The notes under the pieces: model-generated
What the model was told of the DNA's origin: nothing
Databases searched by the model: none
Seen by the model: only the letters and a program-made list of their open reading frames with translations
Source: Candidatus Heimdallarchaeota archaeon
GTDB lineage: Archaea > Asgardarchaeota > Heimdallarchaeia > Heimdallarchaeales > Heimdallarchaeaceae
NCBI GenBank assembly: GCA_016840095.1
Contig: JAEOSZ010000058.1
Span: 1 to 61,707 of the forward strand
Reading direction: 5' to 3'
DNA: 61,707 nucleotides
Position numbers and translations under genes: made by a program
Part shown: positions 55,497 through 61,707 of the stretch, piece by piece
Layout of the letters: each line of letters opens with the position of its first letter
Position numbering within the stretch: the first letter of the stretch is position 1

Positions 55497-56234
55497 TCAA
55501 TAGTCCATTCTGTGTAAATATGCTGATAATCTTGATGGAAAATTAGTTAAGATTCCATCAACAGCTTTACCACATAGTAAAGCGAATTCATCTAATTCAT
55601 CAGCACAACAAGCGTTCACTTTGAACTCTACATCTTTAAGAAGTAGCCAATCATCCTCAGCCCAGTTTCTCCATTGAATTTGTCCGATACCTATATTATT
55701 TTCGTACATCTCATTTAGAAATTCAGCAGGTGTTCTTCCTTTCTGCATTAGACCTATCTGGTGCTTGCTTGTTACGTCCTTTATTTTTCTGATTGTTTCA
55801 GAATTTTTAACAGAAATATAACCTAAACCTAGGGTTTTCCTACAATTGTCTAAAACATCTAGAAGTTGATAGATGAGTTTATCTTCGTTTCCTTTGATTT
55901 CGATGATTAAAGAAGCATTTTGTGGTGTCCCTGAAATTGCTTCTTCTAAAGTAGGGATTTTCATTTCTGAAAAGCTTTTATCAAACCATGATCCAACATC
56001 GAACTTCTTAAGTTCCTTGAGCTTATAATCACGTATAGTTTTGTCAGATCTAATCTCAAATATTCGTTCCACACCCTCATCATGGAAAACAACTATTTGA
56101 TCATCTAGGGTAAGTTGCACGTCAAGTTCAACAATATCTGCATTTTGCTTAATAGCTTCCCAGAATGCTTGTATTGTGTTCTCAGGAAACTCACCTGATG
56201 CACCTCTATGAGCAATAATCAAAGGCCTTTTCAT
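55497..56234 (-). CDS. Glycerophosphodiester phosphodiesterase (GDPD)
   Basis: Hydrolyses glycerophosphodiesters such as deacylated phospholipids to glycerol phosphate and an alcohol. Family residues are in order: IAHRGASGEFPENTIQAF, VELDVQLTLDDQIVVFHDEGVERIF, and a later LIIEIKGNE, which together supply the two catalytic His and the metal Glu/Asp. The length of about 245 is normal. Two starts are possible: ATG 56234, preferred because it gives the usual MKRPLIIAHRG opening, and a TTG at 56255. In an archaeon the substrate might be an ether-lipid head group or an environmental phosphodiester. Confidence 0.9.
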   Translation of the reverse strand: MKRPLIIAHRGASGEFPENTIQAFWEAIKQNADIVELDVQLTLDDQIVVFHDEGVERIFEIRSDKTIRDYKLKELKKFDVGSWFDKSFSEMKIPTLEEAISGTPQNASLIIEIKGNEDKLIYQLLDVLDNCRKTLGLGYISVKNSETIRKIKDVTSKHQIGLMQKGRTPAEFLNEMYENNIGIGQIQWRNWAEDDWLLLKDVEFKVNACCADELDEFALLCGKAVDGILTNFPSRLSAYLHRMDY

Positions 56235-56354
56235 TTCTCCAAACAATTCAATCAAATATATCTAAGAAATAGTTTCTTATAAAAGATATTTGTCAAATAG
56301 TTTGATCCATTTCTGTTTAGTTTAAATAAAAAATAACCAATTATGATTGGGAAG

Positions 56355-56618
56355 TTAGTTACCACTTGTTAGTCTATGTGACCACCTCCAAATAAGGACT
56401 GTAATCAAGCCAGCAAAGAAACAGAACACTTTCCACTTTACCGATCTAGAATTGGGATCCAACATGCGATACAAAAGCACTAGAGATAGTGTGAACGGGG
56501 TAGGAGGATAAGTGATGTACCCTGTAGAATGTGTGTATACCAGCAGGTATGAAACTTTAATCGTCTACTAAATATGTTCAACTATGTTTGGAATCAGCAC
56601 CAACATGACAAAGACACA
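56355..56618 (-). pseudogene. Decayed membrane-protein-like reading frame downstream of the RtcB-like gene
   Basis: This is most of the 360-base stretch without an intact gene (56256-56618). On the minus strand, in exactly the frame of the RtcB-like gene, sense-looking hydrophobic sequence continues past the stop: CVFVMLVLIPNIVEHI, two TAG codons (56570 region), then about 68 codons including PPTPFTLSLVLLYRMLD and VFCFFAGLITVLIWRW, closing with TAA at 56357. There is no usable start codon. The stretch is noticeably less AT-rich than its surroundings. It may be the remnant of a membrane-protein gene, or chance. Bases 56256-56354 contain nothing I can identify beyond the GDPD promoter area. Confidence 0.35.
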
Positions 56619-57923
56619 TCATAAGGTTCCCCCCACTATGCTGACTAATGGATAAATCTGCATTAGTGGTTCTAGATCATAAATGTGTTCAATCAAATCA
56701 GCACTGAAAACTTCTCTCATTAGAGGAAGTTTTCTTCTGAAGCACATGTATCCTTTAACTTCTCTGAAATAGTTTGCTTTAACTCTGTCCAACATCTTTT
56801 CTCCTTTAGAGAATTGGATCTCAACGTTCTTTACTCCCTTCTTACTCAGATTTAATGTAAAACCTTTAACAGGCAGACGGAATTCATACCCCCCTCCATG
56901 AGGACTAAAATTGACTTTTTTAAGTTCGTTTCTATATCCTAAAGCTTTCACAGCATCATATTGCTCCCATTTTCTCAAAAATTCATCACTTAAATTTTGT
57001 TTAATTTCTACTATTATCATTCCTTCTTCAGAATTGAATGCTATAGGTACTTCACCATCATGTACTTGCACACCTAATCTGTGAAAATCACCATTCTCTG
57101 AAAGTCCTTGATGGGTTATTTCCTCCAATATTTTGAACCTTCCTTCTCCTATTATTTCCTCTAAAACTTCCTCTCGATAAAAAGCGTTTATCTTATCTCC
57201 TTCATGATATTTTTCTAAGTAAACTGTTCTAGCATCTCCTTCTAACAGTTCAACAAGTCCATGAGGTGTTTCTACTTTATGATATCCCTCATGACCATTG
57301 AGTCAATCAAGATTATAAAGAAAACGAGTTCCAAGTTTTCCACTACTGTGGACATTGATGTATCGTTTCATTGTGTCTTCACCAGTAATTGGATCTTTTA
57401 CACAATAAACAGCTGAAAAGTGGTTTCCTTTTCCAAGTTGTTGTAAGTAATCCTTGCCAATTTGTTTCTGTTTGTGTTTTAGATGGTTAACAAGGGCAAC
57501 ATCCGTTTTATCCCAAATTAGCTCTCCAATAGTATATCCACATGCATTAGGCATAGAATTGTTAGTTGAAATCATACCAGAAAATTCTCCTTTAACTAGA
57601 GCTCCATAGCTAAAACCTCTCTCATTTCTAGTTTTGTTAAAGGAAATAGTACAATCTGGGGCAAAAAGGATAAAGGGTTTACAATCTTCTACATTTGCTC
57701 CAAGTTCATTTGCTGCATAGAGTATTTTCCCAAATCCAATGCTCATTATAGTACATGCAATCGGAACTACTCTTTCTCCTGCTCCCAGACAAAAAATCCT
57801 TTTGTCTGCTTCTTCAATCCAAGGTTTCATCTCTTCAGATACGTTGTTGATCTTAAGTGGAAAGAATTTATTTTGTTTTTGAAGAGAAAGTTCCTCTGTC
57901 ACAAGCTTAACAAATAGATTCAA
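56619..57923 (-). pseudogene. RtcB-like protein split by an in-frame UGA
   Basis: A 206-codon frame ends in TGA at 57305-57303. The same frame then stays open for 227 more codons. The first 58 of them hold no ATG, GTG or TTG, so the second part cannot start on its own except at an internal TTG (57128). Joined, the product is about 434 residues. The first part has GKGNHF (His about residue 168) and NVHSSG (His about 192), resembling RtcB ligase motifs; the second part has SPHGGGY, resembling the guanylylated-His region HGAGR. The usual RtcB D-x-x-C-G motif is not evident, so the similarity is distant. Options are a recent nonsense mutation, UGA read-through or selenocysteine, or a base error. 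The start is TTG or a GTG at about codon 8. Confidence 0.6.
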
Positions 57924-57972
57924 GAAATAAAAAACTTGTTAAAATGGTTTTTTTTACCACAATTTTGCTTTA

Positions 57973-59556
57973 TTAAGTATTTGTTACATATTTTATCCTT
58001 TCAGGCAACTTCATTGGTTCTGCAATATCTGAAACATGGAATAAACCAATAGTTCTATACTTAAATTTGTTAATAATGTATTCTTCTACCTCGTAGTATT
58101 TACCTATGTTAGTTTTATATATTTTAATTAAATTGAAGCTGGTTCCCTCTTTTTTAGTTATATTGTAACTACTAAGGGTTCCAGAATTAACAAAAACTGT
58201 ATCTTCAACCTGCCAACAACCTGCTTGATTTTTAGCTCCTGTTAAAACTAGATTTACTCTATTTCTTGTTAGAGCAGCTAAAACATCACCTGCGTCTGTT
58301 AATTCAGCATCATGTTTGGTTCTAGGTAAAGGAATCAATGTATGATGAAATGCCACTACACCTAGTTTTGAAGAATTAGCAAGTTGTTCAATTATATTGC
58401 TTGTGTTACCTCTTCCAAGTCTTCCAAAATGCTCATCAATTATACAGCTATTATACCCTAGAACAAGAAGATTGTCATTTTCAAATATAGGGAGAGGTTT
58501 ACTTACATATTCTGGAAACAATTGACACCCTAGAGGAAAACTATCTCTATCACCAGGTACTATTAGTTTGGGTCGTTCTATCTTTTCCAGGAGGACTTTG
58601 GACCATTCAAATTCATTTAAGTATGAATTACCTGTTACTTCGCCACAGTGCACAACTAAATCACAGTGTGTGTCATTAATTGCAGTAACTGCTTTATTGT
58701 AAGATTCAGCATCAAAAAGATGATCAGAAATTGTAGTATTACCTATTTGAATAATCGAAGCAATGGGTTCTTTTTTCATTGGAGGAGTAATTTCTTGAAA
58801 TTTTCCAGAATATTGGATTTTTTCTTCAACAGGATCCTTATTTAACAAAGCGACTCTTATAGCTAAATCATTTGATTTTAAGTCAACATCTATAAGGGTC
58901 ATTGAATATTCCTCTCTATATCTAGTTTTCTTACAAGATAAAGTACCACAGTTGATTATCCAAGCTTGCATAGAGCCATCAGACATACGATAAACATTAC
59001 TAATGTGTCTATGGCCATTGAAAACAAGATGAATATTGTTGTCTAAAATCGCCTTGATTGCATCTCCAGCATCAAAAATTGCACTTCGTTCTCTCCCTGT
59101 ATAAGGGATGGGCAAAGTATGGTGGTGAAGAACTAGTACCTTTAACCAATGTTCAGGTATCTCCTCGAATTCTTCATAAATTCTCTTAATTGCTTTTGGG
59201 CCCATCCTTCCAGAATTACTATCTGGTTCAGTGGAGTCTAAAGCAAGTATTTTGACTTGCTTATTCTTATCTGCATGAACAAAAAATCTCTCTCCGATCA
59301 TTTCTTCCCATAATAAATCTCCAACATTTTTCACATCATGATTTCCAGGAATCATGAAGAATACCTTATCTTTGTTTATCTTTTCTAAATATAATTTGGC
59401 AATCTCATACTGAGCGAGTGTTCCATCATTAGTCAAATCACCACAGTGAATTAGATATTCAGCATCTACAGAATTTGCTATGTCAATCCCTTTGTAAAAC
59501 ATAAGCTCATCAAAGCGTCCTCCAATGTGGGTGTCAGAGATTAAAACAAATCTCAT
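57973..59556 (-). CDS. Tandem calcineurin-like phosphoesterase, second domain degenerate
   Basis: Two metallophosphoesterase domains in one 527-residue chain. The first (residues 1-250) has all five motifs: ISDTHIGG, CGDLTNDG, PGNHD, LHHHT, NGHRH, and is likely an active class III nucleotide or phosphodiesterase. The second (about 265-527) keeps the fold, but the motifs read IGNTTI, CGEVTGN, PGDRD, FHHT and TGAKN, so most metal ligands are gone. This appears to be an internal duplication in which one half became regulatory or structural. Single gene; the substrate is not known. Confidence 0.88.
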   Translation of the reverse strand: MRFVLISDTHIGGRFDELMFYKGIDIANSVDAEYLIHCGDLTNDGTLAQYEIAKLYLEKINKDKVFFMIPGNHDVKNVGDLLWEEMIGERFFVHADKNKQVKILALDSTEPDSNSGRMGPKAIKRIYEEFEEIPEHWLKVLVLHHHTLPIPYTGRERSAIFDAGDAIKAILDNNIHLVFNGHRHISNVYRMSDGSMQAWIINCGTLSCKKTRYREEYSMTLIDVDLKSNDLAIRVALLNKDPVEEKIQYSGKFQEITPPMKKEPIASIIQIGNTTISDHLFDAESYNKAVTAINDTHCDLVVHCGEVTGNSYLNEFEWSKVLLEKIERPKLIVPGDRDSFPLGCQLFPEYVSKPLPIFENDNLLVLGYNSCIIDEHFGRLGRGNTSNIIEQLANSSKLGVVAFHHTLIPLPRTKHDAELTDAGDVLAALTRNRVNLVLTGAKNQAGCWQVEDTVFVNSGTLSSYNITKKEGTSFNLIKIYKTNIGKYYEVEEYIINKFKYRTIGLFHVSDIAEPMKLPERIKYVTNT

Positions 59557-59637
59557 AAAACATACATACTCAAACTAGCATATATTTGTTAGGGATAAAA
59601 TAATTATTGAAGTATAAGAAAAAAGAAAAGGAAATCT

Positions 59638-60057
59638 TTAGGAAGAAATCAACTCAAAGACTGCTTGTGCAAGTTCTTCTTTCTTTTTTCTGTGCATTGC
59701 TACATAGTTTTTTACTTTACCTTGCTTCTCTTGAATTGTTCTCTCTATTCCAATAAGAGCATTACTTGGGAAGAACAAATATGTAGCAAATAAGAAAAAC
59801 TCTTTCTGCTGCAGATCCTCAGGAAGGGCTTTTACAAAATCTCTTGCTGGTTTTGCGGCATGTTGAGCAAACAGAATCAAACCATGTACTGGTGTTCCTA
59901 TAATAACTTTTTCTGCATTAATTATATCTTCTTCACTAACATTATTGACTTCTTTACAAACGATATCAATGTCAGCTTTTCTTGCTTTTTCTAAAATAAT
60001 TTCAGCTACCTTCTTGGTATTTCCTGAATGTGAAAAATATGTAATTAGATGTGTCAT
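59638..60057 (-). CDS. Flavodoxin-like protein
   Basis: 139-residue flavodoxin-fold protein with FMN phosphate-binding loop YFSHSGNTKKVAE at the N-terminus and the second loop IIGTPVHGLILFAQH. It is an electron carrier or NAD(P)H:quinone-type partner. A Lys-rich C-terminal helix follows. It lies 56 bases downstream of an MBL-fold gene in the same direction, an association reminiscent of separated flavodiiron-like pairs, but the MBL protein belongs to a different subgroup, so a functional pair is only a possibility. Confidence 0.85.
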   Translation of the reverse strand: MTHLITYFSHSGNTKKVAEIILEKARKADIDIVCKEVNNVSEEDIINAEKVIIGTPVHGLILFAQHAAKPARDFVKALPEDLQQKEFFLFATYLFFPSNALIGIERTIQEKQGKVKNYVAMHRKKKEELAQAVFELISS

Positions 60058-60113
60058 CGGGGGAATTTCCTCTCTTGTTTTATAGTTAGTTCGTTACACT
60101 GGTTTCTTAAATG

Positions 60114-60995
60114 TTAACATTCAAAAGATAAAGTCTCACCAACTTTAAAAGATTTAACTAGATTTTCACCAAAGTAGTTTTTTAGGTACTTAGTTGCTTT
60201 TTCTCCAGTACAGTGACTAAAGAATAACATAGGTTTTTTATAGACTTCTTCTAGTTTCTTAGCAACATATTCTAGATCTTTTTCTTCTTTTAGAGCTACT
60301 AGATGTGTGCCACCTATTATCATTTTAATGTCTTCTTGAGGGTAAAGCTCCTTAGCTCTAGCACAAATATTGAGTACCCCTGCATGACCACAACCAAGAA
60401 CGAGAACAATTCCTTCTTTGGTTTTTAGAGCTAATGAAAGGTCATCTAGAATGTCGTCTTCTACAAATTTTTTATCTATCTTAATAGCCAATGTTTTGTT
60501 TTTACTGTCCTTTTCAGGCCATTCAGATATTTCACCTATGGTTGTTAAGAATGGAGTTAACTCAAATGGTTCTGTAACAGGTTTGGGAATATATCTGTCC
60601 TGAAGTTCTTTGGATAGATTAGGAAAACCGAAATTAACCATTTTGTACTTTAGATAAGCCGCAAATCTTGTAATGAAGTTTGCAACTCTTCTTTCTTTAA
60701 ATGAATAAGGATGACCAATGATCTCAAGAGGGGTAGTATCACCTCTTGCTGATAACAAGTACTCAATTCCAAAAGTGTGATCATAATGTCCATGGCTTAG
60801 AATTAGTTTGTCTATAGTTTTAGGATCAATTTCTAATAACCTCATGTTATTCTCTAATATTAAACTTTGATCACCTGAATCAAAAAGGATTTTCTGATTC
60901 TCAAACTCTATTAAATAGGATAGACCATCTGAAGAGATAAAATCTTTGCTTGTTAAAGCAAATTTGTCAACAATATTGGTTAATTTTACTTGCAT
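60114..60995 (-). CDS. MBL-fold metallohydrolase (COG1237-like)
   Basis: 293-residue metallo-beta-lactamase fold. The metal motif is LSHGHYDHTFG, further ligands lie in LVLGCGHAGVLN and the C-terminal SHCTGE. The order and spacing fit the archaeal subgroup related to the RFA-phosphate synthase / dihydropterin-type MBL proteins. In methanogens a member of that subgroup takes part in methanopterin synthesis; here the role is open. It is upstream of the flavodoxin-like gene. Confidence 0.82.
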   Translation of the reverse strand: MQVKLTNIVDKFALTSKDFISSDGLSYLIEFENQKILFDSGDQSLILENNMRLLEIDPKTIDKLILSHGHYDHTFGIEYLLSARGDTTPLEIIGHPYSFKERRVANFITRFAAYLKYKMVNFGFPNLSKELQDRYIPKPVTEPFELTPFLTTIGEISEWPEKDSKNKTLAIKIDKKFVEDDILDDLSLALKTKEGIVLVLGCGHAGVLNICARAKELYPQEDIKMIIGGTHLVALKEEKDLEYVAKKLEEVYKKPMLFFSHCTGEKATKYLKNYFGENLVKSFKVGETLSFEC

Positions 60996-61095
60996 TTGTT
61001 TCAGTAGGTATTAGTTCTGTGATTTTATATCTTTATCCCAATTTACTTAATAGTTCTCCGACATCTTTTTATTTTTAAGAGAAATAACTGGGAAT

Positions 61096-61305
61096 ATGCA
61101 CAAACTTTTTGCAAAAGCTGGCAAGAAAGAAGTTAGAAAAAAGATACCACAACGTGAGAAAAAAGAGAAACGTTTGAGTCCTGAAAAAGAATATGAAAAC
61201 TGTCCAGTATGTAAAAGAAAGATGGAAAAAGTTGTAAATTATAAGGAATGGCCTCGTCGCTGTGAACACTGCAGACTTACAATAAGAGAACCAAGATATA
61301 TATAG
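61096..61305 (+). CDS. Small zinc-ribbon protein (69 residues)
   Basis: A very basic N-terminal half (AKAGKKEVRKKIPQREKKEKR) and a treble-clef or ribbon half with CPVC and CEHC. The basic arm suggests RNA or ribosome association. It is followed 11 bases later by a second small ribbon protein with the same MHKL opening. Function unknown. Confidence 0.6.
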   Translation: MHKLFAKAGKKEVRKKIPQREKKEKRLSPEKEYENCPVCKRKMEKVVNYKEWPRRCEHCRLTIREPRYI

Positions 61306-61316
61306 GATTGTTGTCT

Positions 61317-61472
61317 ATGCATAAACTTCCAGGAAAAATCTTTAGAGTAACAAAAACTGTCAAAAAAACTACTGCTTTAGCAGAAGAAAAAAGATGTCCA
61401 GTTTGTCAAAAGGAAATTGACCCTAATTGGCGATTCTGCAAGAATTGCGGTTTCAAACTTCACACAGATTAA
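61317..61472 (+). CDS. Small zinc-ribbon protein (51 residues)
   Basis: 51-residue gene not separated from its neighbour by a promoter. It has a basic N-terminus (MHKLPGKIFRVTKTVKKTT) and a zinc ribbon RCPVCQKEIDPNWRFCKNCGF (four cysteines, CPVC...CKNC). The MHKL start shared with the preceding gene, together with the tandem arrangement, suggests duplication with divergence. I favour a nucleic-acid or protein binding role. Confidence 0.6.
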   Translation: MHKLPGKIFRVTKTVKKTTALAEEKRCPVCQKEIDPNWRFCKNCGFKLHTD

Positions 61473-61584
61473 TTTCGTCCCGAATTCTGTTATTAATTAA
61501 GTTTATAGTCTAGTTGTTATGAAATGCTATTTTAAACTCTATATTCTTGTTCTAAGTCAAATTCTAATATTTATGGTTTTTTTT

Positions 61585-61639
61585 GTCCCGAGACAATAAT
61601 CTTTATATATTTGTGTGAGAATCTTTTTTGTCTCGAGAC
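61585..61639 (+). promoter_or_regulatory. Promoter bracketed by twin GTCYCGAGAC palindromes
   Basis: GTCCCGAGAC at 61585-61594 and the perfect palindrome GTCTCGAGAC at 61630-61639 are 45 bases apart centre to centre; their flanks also match (TTTTTT before, RATAAT after). TTTATATAT at 61602-61610 lies between them. The second site covers the predicted transcription start. The layout is that of an autoregulated repressor promoter. Confidence 0.65.
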
Positions 61640-61657
61640 GATAATGAGGTGGTCAAA

Positions 61658-61707
61658 GTGAATGACACAGAAAAAAAAGGTCCCGGAAGACCCAAGAAAT
61701 ATGCAAC
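61658..61707 (+). CDS. Start of a possible DNA-binding protein, cut by the window end
   Basis: GAGGTG stands six bases before a GTG at 61658, which opens a frame to the window end: MNDTEKKGPGRPKKYAT. The GRPKK-type string is AT-hook-like and is common near the N-terminus of archaeal DNA-binding regulators. With palindromes bracketing its promoter, a self-regulating repressor is likely. Only 16 codons are visible. Confidence 0.45.
   Translation, partial: MNDTEKKGPGRPKKYA

Noticed and set aside
59638..60995. Split flavodiiron (oxygen reductase) system
   Set aside because: The MBL protein carries a COG1237-like arrangement rather than the di-iron ligand set of flavodiiron proteins, so adjacency to a flavodoxin is not enough.

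Overview
The window is strongly AT-rich and archaeal. Its genes include a CDP-alcohol phosphatidyltransferase directly abutting a pyruvoyl decarboxylase (archaetidylserine pathway), a type II methionine aminopeptidase, a UPF0216/DUF61 protein, TrmB- and HxlR-type regulators, TATA boxes about 25 bases upstream of several starts, and ribosome binding sites of the GGTGA/AGGTGA type. DnaK, DnaJ and a class I GAPDH of bacterial/eukaryotic type, many secreted proteins with a C-terminal membrane anchor and basic tail, and one possible longin-like protein make an Asgard archaeon (Heimdallarchaeia-like) the best guess. That placement is an inference; there is no rRNA or ribosomal protein gene here to test it. 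I see no tRNA, CRISPR array, insertion sequence or origin.

Layout. 1-2282: end of an actin-like gene and a two-gene polar-lipid operon. 2388-7638: anchored subtilase, PhzF-like enzyme, SDR epimerase. 7751-13455: dnaK, dnaJ, a zinc-ribbon membrane protein, UPF0216 and an M24 protein with altered metal ligands. 13467-22562: methionine aminopeptidase, a small winged-helix protein, then a divergent three-gene operon (P-loop ATPase with helical repeats, coiled-coil protein, giant TrmB-like coiled-coil protein). 22571-28670: GAPDH, membrane proteins, ornithine aminotransferase, cation exchanger. 28733-38850: an 11-PAS sensor with a histidine-less HisKA-like end, and a sugar-type ABC importer whose two permeases are fused. 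38997-47306: a cysteine-free sulfite-oxidase-fold protein, an asymmetric ABC exporter pair, a longin-like candidate, an amidohydrolase and a beta-helix surface protein. 47381-52369: corrinoid methyl-transfer cluster with its HxlR regulator and a small Cys/His protein. 52383-61707: SnoaL-like, phosphotransferase, kelch propeller, GDPD, an RtcB-like gene broken by an in-frame UGA with a decayed reading frame behind it, a tandem phosphoesterase, flavodoxin, MBL hydrolase, two tiny zinc-ribbon proteins, and the start of a gene whose promoter is bracketed by twin palindromes.

Two candidate systems stand out. The 47381-51110 cluster reads as a modular methionine synthase without a folate domain: an MttB-like methyltransferase, a corrinoid protein, a homocysteine methyltransferase and a MetH-type reactivation protein. 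This suggests that a quaternary or tertiary amine supplies the methyl group to homocysteine. The 15079-22087 operon couples a nucleotide-switch ATPase to two very long coiled-coil proteins, one carrying a TrmB DNA-binding domain and a PLD-like C-terminus about 1000 residues apart. That looks like a chromosome-organising or stress-sensing machine I cannot match to a named system.
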